5,530 nucleotides of DNA, taken from NCBI GenBank assembly GCA_965367215.1, contig CBDUIJ010000369.1, positions 1-5,530 on the forward strand. Direction: 5' to 3'. Source of the stretch: Granulosicoccus sp965367215 (GTDB taxonomy: Bacteria; Pseudomonadota; Gammaproteobacteria; Granulosicoccales; Granulosicoccaceae). The translations under genes were made by a program, and so were the position numbers. This document shows, in pieces, positions 1 through 5,530 of this stretch. The stretch's first letter is position 1. Each line of letters begins with the position of its first letter. The notes below the pieces were generated by a model, which saw nothing but the letters and a program-made list of their open reading frames with translations, was not told the DNA's origin and did not search any database.

Positions 1-509
1 TGATCCAATGGAGAGTAGCGCTGCCCGTAATTGTTACGCCCGTAACTTGTCCACTCGCCCTCGGCATTCGAAGGGCCTGTATCGGGGCTGCTTACCAGCG
101 ATTCACTCGCCATGTCTCCCTCGATACGGTGCGCATCATTGAACAGACTGCCAATCAGCATGACACCGACCAGTAACCAGACACCTTGCAACGCTCTGGC
201 AGAAGATTTCTCGGCTCGCTTGGACGACCAGAGCAGAGGGATGGCCAGCACCAGCAACACACCGAGACGAGTGGCCAGTGGCCACCAATCGTACCCGCTC
301 TCCCACAATGCCCAGCCAGCGGTACTGGCGAGCAACAGGGCGTACAAGAGCCGGGCTGTACCGCGTCTTGAACGTATCAGCGCAGCGACTGCCAGCAAGG
401 TAAAGCCCGCGAGAGCGTAATAGACGCTTCCTCCCAGAACTGCCAGCCAGACACCACCGGCTGCCAGTGCCAATCCAAATAATGCAAGTATGATCGCGAG
501 TAATATCAT
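1..509 (-). CDS. Membrane-bound PQQ-dependent dehydrogenase, glucose/quinate/shikimate family; N-terminal part, cut by the left window edge
   Basis: Reading the minus strand from ATG at 509 gives 169 open codons to the window edge, so the C-terminal catalytic bulk is missing. The visible part has about five hydrophobic spans (residues about 2-24, 28-45, 53-69, 79-94, 107-123). This matches the five-helix anchor of E. coli Gcd, including the GGVWLAVLGGSVYYALAG stretch (compare GGGWLVAIGGSWYYPIAG in Gcd). The periplasmic domain then begins with WTSYGRNNYGQRYSPLD (residues 153-169), the typical entry into the eight-bladed quinoprotein propeller. Family members oxidise glucose or a related polyol or hydroxy acid in the periplasm and pass electrons to ubiquinone through the anchor. 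The substrate cannot be decided from this fragment, so no symbol is given. The start is supported by an AGGG about 9 nt upstream and by the hydrophobic sequence beginning at residue 2. No nearer upstream ATG lies in this frame. The gene is divergent from the AEC transporter. Confidence 0.93.
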   Translation of the reverse strand, partial: MILLAIILALFGLALAAGGVWLAVLGGSVYYALAGFTLLAVAALIRSRRGTARLLYALLLASTAGWALWESGYDWWPLATRLGVLLVLAIPLLWSSKRAEKSSARALQGVWLLVGVMLIGSLFNDAHRIEGDMASESLVSSPDTGPSNAEGEWTSYGRNNYGQRYSPLD

Positions 510-553
510 CTGTGAATGCCCTGTGCCTTTTTCCTTGATGGATTTTGCTTGCG

Positions 554-566
554 CCTTGTGACAAGG
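554..566. repeat. Perfect 13-bp dyad CCTTGTGACAAGG, possible operator
   Basis: The arms CCTTGT and ACAAGG are exact reverse complements around a central G. The site lies 45-57 bp upstream of the dehydrogenase start codon. If the weak minus-strand promoter at 653-625 is used, the dyad falls in the transcribed leader. A one-base centre is too tight for an RNA hairpin without opening the inner pairs, so a protein-binding site is the more natural reading. The regulator is unknown and function is inferred only from symmetry and position. Confidence 0.3.
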
Positions 567-621
567 TGTTGCAGGCATGCAGGGTTACCGCAAACCAACC
601 GTGCAGACGCATCGCTGTCGA

Positions 622-649
622 TTGCTTATCTGTTTGCGAAGGCTACTCT
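622..649 (+). promoter_or_regulatory. Weak sigma70-like promoter candidate for the AEC transporter gene
   Basis: TTGCTT (622-627) and TACTCT (644-649) are separated by 16 bp on the plus strand. This arrangement overlaps the minus-strand candidate almost completely, so the two promoters would compete if both are real. A leader of about 150 nt would precede the transporter start. A separate TATGAT at 783-788 lacks a plausible -35 element. Confidence 0.18.
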
Positions 650-653
650 TCAA
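625..653 (-). promoter_or_regulatory. Weak sigma70-like promoter candidate for the dehydrogenase gene
   Basis: On the minus strand, TTGAAG (653-648) is followed by a 17-bp spacer and GATAAG (630-625). Each hexamer matches the consensus at 4 of 6 positions. Transcription would begin near 618 and leave a leader of roughly 110 nt that contains the 13-bp dyad. Spacing is ideal but hexamer quality is modest, so this is only a candidate. Confidence 0.22.
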
Positions 654-808
654 AGGTGTTGTCTCGGCCAGCTTGTAAATAATGGGCACATTTACCTTTA
701 TGGAAGGCTCGGGAAATCGGGATACTTCGCCATATCGCCTCTCGTTGATAAACCGGGAGTGCCCGCCGCCTCTGGCTTCGGCTATGATCTTCGCTCCACG
801 AATGGCGG

Positions 809-1735
809 ATGGGAACAGAAAACTCAGTGAACAGCTTGCAGGTATTGCTACCGGACTTCGCCGTCATCGCTGTGGGGGCGCTGGTTGGCAAGAAGATCAG
901 TGAAGATGGTTGGCGGCATATCGACTGGCTCTGTTATTACCTGTTGTATCCGGCGCTGCTCTTCAATGCGGCGTCGCAACGTCCCATCGAGCTGGATTCC
1001 TTGCTGCTTATCGGGGTTCTGGCGGCGCTGTTGGTGAGTGCGGGCTTTGTGCTGGCCTTGAGTGTCGGTTCGCTCTCTGGGGAGGGCGGCTCTGCCAACA
1101 AGGCGGGGATTTCGCAGAACGCCTGGCGGTTCAACACGGCTCTGGGGTTTGTTGCCATCACGGCATTGCCAGACGGGGCTTCTGCCATTCTGGCCATTGT
1201 CGTCGGGGTTGCCATTCCGCTCGCCAATCTGTACGCGGTTTTCGGCTTGACTCGGGGACAATCGCATTCGCGTATGGGGCAGTTGGGTGAGATAGCGATG
1301 AACCCTTTTCTGTTGGCCAGCCTGTTGGGAGTGGTGGTCGGTCTCACCGGGCAAACGGTCCCTGCCGGCGCCTCGGCTTTCATCGGCAGGCTGGCAGATG
1401 CGGCTATTCCGGTCGTGTTGTTGTCTCTGGGTGCGGCTCTGCGTCAATCACGCATCTGGCCGCCCGACAGGTATTCGCTGGCTATCAGTGCCATCAAATT
1501 ACTGGTCTTGCCCGCTCTGGTCTGCCTGGTTGTACTGATCACCGGTGCCCGCGGTATCGTACCCGCTACTCTCCTGATATTTGCAGCCTTGCCTACCGCG
1601 TCGGCGGCACATGTGCTGGCCGCCCGCTACGGTGCTGATCGATCGCGAGTGGCTATCGTTGTCATGCAGTCAACGGCTCTGGGTTTGCTGACATTACCCG
1701 TATGGACCGCACTGGCCGCCCATCTGGTGCAGTAA
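809..1735 (+). CDS. AEC family transporter (auxin efflux carrier / malonate permease type)
   Basis: The 308-residue product is almost entirely hydrophobic and has the usual length and layout of the AEC (Mem_trans) family, with about ten inner-membrane spans. Recognisable family stretches, in order, are YYLLYPALLFNA (residues 43-54), RFNTALGFVAITAL (107-120), NPFLLASLLGVVVG (165-178) and ALPTASAAHVLAARYGAD (260-277). These include the two broken-helix crossover regions expected of the fold. Bacterial members are secondary transporters assigned to dicarboxylates such as malonate or malate, or to other small organic anions; the substrate here is unknown. Start choice is uncertain. ATG at 809 lacks a well-spaced Shine-Dalgarno sequence, while an in-frame GTG at 827 would begin just before the first span and suit the family's usual short N-terminus. 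The gene is divergent from a periplasmic sugar/acid-oxidising dehydrogenase, so a link to organic acid export or uptake is possible but inferred. Confidence 0.93.
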   Translation: MGTENSVNSLQVLLPDFAVIAVGALVGKKISEDGWRHIDWLCYYLLYPALLFNAASQRPIELDSLLLIGVLAALLVSAGFVLALSVGSLSGEGGSANKAGISQNAWRFNTALGFVAITALPDGASAILAIVVGVAIPLANLYAVFGLTRGQSHSRMGQLGEIAMNPFLLASLLGVVVGLTGQTVPAGASAFIGRLADAAIPVVLLSLGAALRQSRIWPPDRYSLAISAIKLLVLPALVCLVVLITGARGIVPATLLIFAALPTASAAHVLAARYGADRSRVAIVVMQSTALGLLTLPVWTALAAHLVQ

Positions 1736-1834
1736 GTCGAGACTGCTGTCTCCATCCATCACGAGAAACAGGCCGACAACGATCTCGCGGCATCGACCCT
1801 TGCCGGCGAAATAGGGGTTGTAACCTTGGTGTTT

Positions 1835-1931
1835 TTGAATGACTTTCTTCTGAAGTGTGATGCGCGTCCTGAATGGCGCCGTCAACTGGAACAGCGATTG
1901 CTCCGGAGATAGTGCACTAGAGGTCATTCAA
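1835..1931. repeat. Long-range inverted repeat TTGAATGAC / GTCATTCAA with 79-bp spacing
   Basis: TTGAATGAC (1835-1843) is the exact reverse complement of GTCATTCAA (1923-1931). In RNA the pairing could extend inward to 12 bp (1835-1846 with 1920-1931) by using two G-U pairs. The enclosed segment itself contains the CTCCGGAG and TAGTGCACTA palindromes. It may be a structured leader or a pair of distant operator half-sites. Some chance symmetry is expected in a segment this long, so confidence in function is low. Confidence 0.3.
1901..1919. promoter_or_regulatory. Two abutting perfect palindromes, CTCCGGAG and TAGTGCACTA; candidate operator
   Basis: CTCCGGAG (1901-1908) and TAGTGCACTA (1910-1919) are each perfectly self-complementary and separated by a single A. 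They end 10 bp before a -10-like AATAAT (1930-1935, 5 of 6 consensus matches) that has no recognisable -35 hexamer. The palindromes occupy the place where a -35 element would sit, which would suit an activator-dependent promoter for the operon beginning at 2011. No regulator is identified. Confidence 0.25.
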
Positions 1932-1935
1932 TAAT
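1930..1935 (+). promoter_or_regulatory. -10-like hexamer AATAAT upstream of the GAF-HlyD gene
   Basis: AATAAT differs from TATAAT at one position. Transcription would start near 1942, giving a leader of about 70 nt before ATG at 2011. No TTGACA-like sequence lies 16-18 bp upstream; that position is filled by the paired palindromes. This is a weak call based on one hexamer and context. Confidence 0.2.
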
Positions 1936-2010
1936 CCACAGCAGGAACTCGCCGGTTGAAATGGAGCACTACATTGTTTGCAGAGAGCTTGAACCGATTG
2001 CGCCTGGCTC

Positions 2011-3483
2011 ATGATGAACAGCCACGCCAGGCATGAACATGACGGCCCTGCGCAAGCAACATCGAAGGAGCTGCCTGCACCGAAGATAGCTGCTCTGCAT
2101 GCTCGTGCCGTGCGCGCCGAGAAACTCGCTGGGCATCAGGCAATGCTGGTTGGCATGTTGGCCGAATTGCTCGCAAGACACTCCTTGCAGGGGGCACTCG
2201 ATGCTCTGGCAGGAGCACTCAAGGCCCGTTTCGATTGTGATCGAGTGGCTGTTGCGCTGGCCGGTGACAAGGAGCTGACACTGGCGGCCATCTCGCAGCA
2301 GGCCGTGCTTGACGCGTCTTCATCCGAGGCTCGTTTGCTGGTGGATGCCATGCGTGAAGCCTGCATGCAGGAATCCATCGTGTGCTGGCCCCCGACATCG
2401 GACTCCCTGGGTGTAATGGCGGCTCATCGGGCTCTGGCAGGCAGGCGCGTGTCATGTTCGATCTGCAGCGTACCGTTGTATGACCAGCAGAAACTGATCG
2501 GTGTATTTCTGCTGGAACGACGGGATCAGCGTGCATTTCCGGTTCTGGCGCTGGAACGCCTGTCCGCCTGTCTGGCGCCTGTGCTGAATCTGCATCAACA
2601 AGCGGATCGGAGCTGGTGGGCCGTCTTTCGCACTGGCTGTAGCGTGACTCTACAACGTTATCTGGGCGGTGAACGCCCCGGTATGCGTGCCCTCCTTGGC
2701 TTGGCCGTGATCGCATTGGCGGGCGCGTTTTTCGTGACCATGCCCTGGCATATCGTGGCCCCGGCCGAACTGTTATCCCATGAGCGTCGTCTGGTCACAG
2801 CGCCTCAGAACGGCTTTGTCTCTGACATGCTGGTAGTCGCAGGTGATCGGGTTACCGAGGGTCAGGTGATGGCGCGCCTGGATCCACGCGAATTGCAACT
2901 CGAGGTCTCCAGTCGCGACAGTGATATTGCCATGGCTGATGCCGAGTTTCGTGCGGCCATGGCCAACTATGATCGTCAGGCCACGGGTATCGCCCGGGCG
3001 CGCCTGGCACAGGCTCGGGCGCGACGTGAAGGCGTGGAGCAGCGTCTGAATCGTACCGAGCTGGTATCCCCCATGGACGGTATCGTGATTGCCGCCGACG
3101 CATCCCGCACCAGTGGCAGCGCGGTATCGCGGGGTGAGACCCTGTTTGAAATCGCCCCCAATGCGGACTTTGAAGTCCATGCACTGGTGGATGAGGCAGA
3201 CGTTTACGATGTGTTCGAGGGGCAGACCGGCTCGCTCTCCCTGCGTGCCATGCCAAAGGAAAGTCTGCCCATTGTCGTGGGTTCGGTCTATCCCGTCGCG
3301 GAGGCGAAGGACGGCAAGAACCGCTTCCGGGTCAAGGCCAGCCTTCCGGAGTCCATGAGCAGATTGCGCCCGGGGCAAAGCGGTGTGGTTCGTCTGGATG
3401 CCGGACGCATGAGTGTCATGGGCGTGCTTACCCGACGATTCAACCGCGCTCTGGCTGAGCTGTGGTGGCGGTTCTTCGGATGA
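2011..3483 (+). CDS. GAF-domain / HlyD-family periplasmic adaptor fusion protein
   Basis: The 490-residue product has three parts. Residues about 45-195 look like a GAF domain, with a helix, then RFDCDRVAVAL, then VSCSICSVPLYDQQKLIGVFLLE. A single membrane span lies at about 227-246, preceded by arginines that favour a cytosolic N-terminus. The rest is a membrane-fusion (HlyD/RND-adaptor type) protein. The first lipoyl half is at about 262-291 (APQNGFVSDMLVVAGDRV), a short alpha-helical hairpin at 292-348, the second lipoyl half at about 350-383 (LVSPMDGIVI), and a beta-barrel at 388-465 with RLRPGQSGVV. Adaptors of this kind bridge an inner-membrane partner to the periplasm or an outer-membrane channel. 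An in-frame TGA at 1990 and the lack of other start codons fix the N-terminus at ATG 2011 or the adjacent ATG 2014; no good Shine-Dalgarno sequence is seen. The gene overlaps the next one by 4 bp. Automatic names such as RND efflux adaptor are likely misleading, since no pump lies alongside. The GAF ligand is unknown. Confidence 0.9.
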   Translation: MMNSHARHEHDGPAQATSKELPAPKIAALHARAVRAEKLAGHQAMLVGMLAELLARHSLQGALDALAGALKARFDCDRVAVALAGDKELTLAAISQQAVLDASSSEARLLVDAMREACMQESIVCWPPTSDSLGVMAAHRALAGRRVSCSICSVPLYDQQKLIGVFLLERRDQRAFPVLALERLSACLAPVLNLHQQADRSWWAVFRTGCSVTLQRYLGGERPGMRALLGLAVIALAGAFFVTMPWHIVAPAELLSHERRLVTAPQNGFVSDMLVVAGDRVTEGQVMARLDPRELQLEVSSRDSDIAMADAEFRAAMANYDRQATGIARARLAQARARREGVEQRLNRTELVSPMDGIVIAADASRTSGSAVSRGETLFEIAPNADFEVHALVDEADVYDVFEGQTGSLSLRAMPKESLPIVVGSVYPVAEAKDGKNRFRVKASLPESMSRLRPGQSGVVRLDAGRMSVMGVLTRRFNRALAELWWRFFG

Positions 3484-5530
3484 GTCAGGCTTCTTTGTTC
3501 AGCGCTCAGTGGCACCGCGTTCGTGATGTATGTCCACGACTGGCCAGTGATGTCACGGTGTCGCGGCATGTGTATCGCGGACGCACGGCTTACGTGTTGC
3601 ACCGTCGCGCTACCACCGTTTTCCATCGCCTGGACGTCGTCAGTTTCGAGTTGGTGGATCGGCTCGACGGTGAAACCAGTGTCGGGCAATTGTGGGAACA
3701 GGCGATCGTCGAGCGCGACAGGAATGCGCCCACGCAGGATGAATGGATAGCGCTGTTGGCCGAGTTGCATGCCGCTGAACTGATGGTGGTTGATCGACAT
3801 GTCCAGGAGGAAAAACTGTTTGATCGACGCCAGAAACATCGCGCCAGCGAGCGTCGACAACGCTATCTGAATCCCTTGTATCTGCGCTTTGCGCTGCATG
3901 ATCCAGATGCGTGGCTAAGCCATCTGGCGCCGCTGGCGAAGCTGGCGTTTTCTCGCAGTGCCGGCCTGCTTTGGCTTCTGCTGATTGTTCTGGCGGGGGT
4001 CAACATGGTCTCCCACGGGAATCGTCTGTGGGAATCGTTGACCGATGTCACATTACTGAGTGCCCGCACCACGTTACTGTTTGTGCTGGTCTATCCGCCC
4101 TTGAAGCTGTTGCATGAGTTTGCGCATGCCCTGGCGGTCAAGCGTGCTGGTGGCGAGGTTCATGAAACGGGTATTGCGCTGATGATCCTGCTGCCATTGC
4201 CCTATGTGGATGCCAGTGCCAGCGCCCTGTTTCCCGACAAGTACGATCGCATGCTGGTCAGCGCGGCCGGCATCATCGTTGAATTGGCGGCTGCGGCCGT
4301 CGGTGTTCTGCTGTGGGTCAATACGGATGGGCTGCTGCAGGATATCGGTCTGGTGATGTTCATGACCGGTGGCATTTCCACGCTCCTGCTCAATGGCAAT
4401 CCGCTGTTGAAGTTCGATGGTTACTATCTGCTGGCAGACTGGATAGAGATTCCCAATCTGGCGGCACGCTCACGTCGTGCAGTGCTCGGTAGTCTGAGGT
4501 CTCTGGTGTCAGGCAAGTCGGAGCCAGGGAAACACGGTGAAGATCGTTTGGAAAGGCTCTGGCTGCATGGCTACGGCGTGTTCTCGGCAATCTACCGAAC
4601 AGGGCTCATGCTGTCGATCGCCTGGATGCTGAGTGATCGATGGTTCTTTCTGGGCGTCATGCTGGCCTCCCTGGTCGTCATCCTGTCCATCGTCTTGCCG
4701 GTATGGCGAGCGATGTCGGCACTGTTCAAGGATCCGGTCTATCACTCCGGTCGTGGCATGCTGATGGCGGGGGCAGCTCCCTTGCTGTTGCTCATGATGG
4801 CTGTCTGGCTGCCGGTGCCGCAAACCAGCGTGGTGCCCGGCGTTGTCTGGATACCTGAAGGCGCGGAGATCCGGGTCAGCAGCAATTGCGACATCAGCCA
4901 GGTGTTTGCTCAGCCCGGTGAGCAGGTCAAGGCCGGTGATGCCTTGTTCGCTTGTGAAGAGCCGGAACTGCAGGCCCGGTTACACGAACTGGTGGCGCGC
5001 GTGGATGAGCTGCAGGTCCGTCGAGCGGGCGCGGCGGCTCGAGATCCGCTGGCGCTGGGCACTCTGGATGCGGAACTGAAAGCCAGTGAGGCGGCGATCC
5101 GCGATACCCGTGAACGCATTACCGCGATCACGCAGCGAGCCGGCTTCGATGGTCTGTTCGATGTGGTTGGCACGGCGGCCTTGCAAGGCCGCGCGCTGAC
5201 GCGTGGAGAGGTCGTGGCCTATGTCATACCACCTGCCAGCCGCACAATCCGGATGGCAATTGATGAGCGCTCCATCGAGCGATTCGACCAGGAACTGCAA
5301 TCCGTGCAGCTACGTATCAGCGGATCGAAAGGCCGTTCCCGTGTGTACGACACGTCCGTACTGCGCCGCACTCCGAAGGCAACTCGCCTGGTTGGCAGTG
5401 CTGCCTTGAGTACCTTCGGCGGAGGCATGCATGAAGCCGATCCTGCCGGTGATGGCAGGTTGCTGAAGGACGCCGTATTCGATGTTGAACTGGAATGGCC
5501 GGCGGCGGCCGAATTTGCCGCCATCGGTTC
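3480..5530 (+). CDS. PqqD-like / M50 site-2-type metalloprotease / HlyD-like fusion protein; C-terminus cut by the right window edge
   Basis: The frame is open for 683 codons from ATG at 3480, whose bases overlap the upstream TGA (ATGA). Residues about 15-104 resemble a PqqD-like winged-helix domain: PRL at 19-21, AYVL at 37-40, LDGETSVGQLW at 62-72, then APTQDEW and an LLAELHAAELMV helix. A polytopic core follows, with spans near 158-182, 196-219, 231-243, 252-275, 283-303, 366-385, 389-409 and 427-445. It carries the M50 zinc site: HEFAH (212-216) supplies two histidines and the glutamate base, and NPLLKFDGYY (307-316) supplies the third ligand, probably D313. GGEVHETG (224-231) and PYVDASAS (241-248) also fit the family of putative peptide zinc metalloproteases (YydH-like). 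The C-terminal part is periplasmic: lipoyl half at 454-490, helical hairpin at about 495-550, second lipoyl half at about 554-590, then a barrel. Compared with relatives as I recall them, only a few tens of residues should be missing. The substrate is unknown. Confidence 0.9.
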   Translation, partial: MSQASLFSAQWHRVRDVCPRLASDVTVSRHVYRGRTAYVLHRRATTVFHRLDVVSFELVDRLDGETSVGQLWEQAIVERDRNAPTQDEWIALLAELHAAELMVVDRHVQEEKLFDRRQKHRASERRQRYLNPLYLRFALHDPDAWLSHLAPLAKLAFSRSAGLLWLLLIVLAGVNMVSHGNRLWESLTDVTLLSARTTLLFVLVYPPLKLLHEFAHALAVKRAGGEVHETGIALMILLPLPYVDASASALFPDKYDRMLVSAAGIIVELAAAAVGVLLWVNTDGLLQDIGLVMFMTGGISTLLLNGNPLLKFDGYYLLADWIEIPNLAARSRRAVLGSLRSLVSGKSEPGKHGEDRLERLWLHGYGVFSAIYRTGLMLSIAWMLSDRWFFLGVMLASLVVILSIVLPVWRAMSALFKDPVYHSGRGMLMAGAAPLLLLMMAVWLPVPQTSVVPGVVWIPEGAEIRVSSNCDISQVFAQPGEQVKAGDALFACEEPELQARLHELVARVDELQVRRAGAAARDPLALGTLDAELKASEAAIRDTRERITAITQRAGFDGLFDVVGTAALQGRALTRGEVVAYVIPPASRTIRMAIDERSIERFDQELQSVQLRISGSKGRSRVYDTSVLRRTPKATRLVGSAALSTFGGGMHEADPAGDGRLLKDAVFDVELEWPAAAEFAAIG

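Larger units (their letters stand above)
563..661. repeat. Pair of 9-bp direct repeats AAGGTGTTG (563-571 and 653-661)
   Basis: The two identical 9-mers start exactly 90 bp apart in the divergent intergenic region. The first overlaps the right arm of the 13-bp dyad. The second overlaps the -35-like hexamer of the putative minus-strand promoter. Paired sites in a divergent control region could bind one regulator, but two 9-bp matches in 300 bp could also be chance. Confidence 0.2.
510..808. other. Divergent intergenic region between the quinoprotein dehydrogenase and the AEC transporter genes
   Basis: This 299-bp stretch has no credible gene. The open frames crossing it give cysteine- and arginine-rich translations with no family resemblance and overlap the neighbouring genes in wrong frames. 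It should carry the promoters for both flanking genes. I see weak sigma70-like hexamers in each direction around 622-653, a perfect 13-bp dyad at 554-566, and a 9-bp direct repeat (AAGGTGTTG) at 563-571 and 653-661. No clear terminator is expected or seen, because both flanking genes begin here. Confidence 0.8.
1736..2010. other. Intergenic region with nested symmetry, upstream of the GAF-HlyD / M50 operon
   Basis: I see no convincing gene in these 275 bp. A minus-strand frame (1927-1694) exists but overlaps the end of the transporter gene and resembles no family I know. No strong terminator follows the transporter: the best hairpin (about 1794-1820) has two wobble pairs, an 11-nt loop and no T-run directly after it. 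The right half (1835-1935) is rich in inverted repeats and likely carries the control region of the operon starting at 2011. Confidence 0.7.

Noticed and set aside
136..612. Minus-strand 158-codon open frame over the dehydrogenase start
   Set aside because: It runs in another frame of the same strand as the dehydrogenase. Its translation is rich in Arg, Cys and His with no family resemblance, while the overlapping frame matches the Gcd anchor clearly.
516..903. Plus-strand open frames across the divergent gap (516-830, 682-903)
   Set aside because: The translations are irregular, lack recognisable motifs and run into the transporter gene out of frame. They look like chance open frames.
848..1447. 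Long minus-strand open frame (199 codons) opposite the AEC transporter
   Set aside because: It gives a Gln/Arg-rich low-complexity translation, typical of the antisense shadow of a hydrophobic membrane protein gene.
1794..1836. Possible Rho-independent terminator after the AEC gene (stem about 1794-1801 / 1813-1820, T-run at 1832-1836)
   Set aside because: The stem needs two wobble pairs and an 11-nt loop, and the T-run begins about 11 nt after the stem. It does not meet the usual terminator pattern.
1694..1927. Minus-strand 77-codon open frame between the transporter and the GAF-HlyD gene
   Set aside because: It overlaps the transporter's 3' end, has no recognisable family signature and no clear ribosome-binding site. 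It could be a small hypothetical gene, but I cannot support it.
2773..3378. Minus-strand 201-codon open frame opposite the HlyD part of the adaptor
   Set aside because: The plus strand carries a clear adaptor with lipoyl halves and barrel in order. The antisense translation has no domain features.
3288..3899. Minus-strand 203-codon open frame spanning the junction of the two operon genes
   Set aside because: It is antisense to both the adaptor C-terminus and the PqqD-like domain, which are well supported. Its translation shows no family resemblance.
3480..5530. Reading the right-hand gene as a plain HlyD/RND efflux adaptor
   Set aside because: The C-terminal arm is adaptor-like. But the HEFAH and NPLLKFDGYY motifs, the many membrane spans and the PqqD-like N-terminus show it is mainly an M50-type protease fusion.

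Overview
The window looks like chromosomal DNA from a Gram-negative proteobacterium, most likely a gammaproteobacterium. The genes are tightly packed and moderately GC-rich. They include a quinoprotein dehydrogenase of the membrane-bound Gcd type and periplasmic adaptor (HlyD-type) proteins, which need an outer membrane to make sense. I cannot name the genus. No tRNA, rRNA, CRISPR array, insertion sequence or integrase is visible.

Left part (1-1735). A gene on the minus strand runs off the left edge. It encodes the N-terminal membrane anchor and the first residues of the periplasmic catalytic domain of a PQQ-dependent glucose/quinate/shikimate-type dehydrogenase. About 300 bp of non-coding DNA (510-808) separates it from a divergently transcribed AEC-family (auxin efflux carrier / malonate permease type) membrane transporter at 809-1735. 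The gap holds weak promoter-like hexamers for both directions, a perfect 13-bp dyad and a 9-bp direct repeat.

Middle gap (1736-2010). No convincing gene is seen. It contains two abutting perfect palindromes just upstream of a -10-like hexamer. A 9-bp inverted repeat, extendable to 12 bp with G-U pairs in RNA, brackets one of the regions with these palindromes. This is the likely control region of the next operon.

Right part (2011-5530). Two genes overlap by 4 bp (ATGA) and must be co-transcribed. The first (490 aa) joins a cytosolic GAF-like domain, one membrane span and a complete periplasmic HlyD-type adaptor. The second is open to the right edge (683 codons seen). It joins an N-terminal PqqD-like (RiPP-recognition-element-like) domain, a multi-spanning M50 site-2-type metalloprotease core with HEFAH and NPLLKFDGYY motifs, and a C-terminal periplasmic biotinyl-lipoyl/HlyD-type domain. 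Together they look like a two-component membrane machine coupling cytosolic sensing and substrate recognition to intramembrane proteolysis and periplasmic handover. No ATPase, pump, outer-membrane channel or substrate gene lies inside the window. The family resemblance is recognisable, but I know of no established function. This pair is the most interesting content here.
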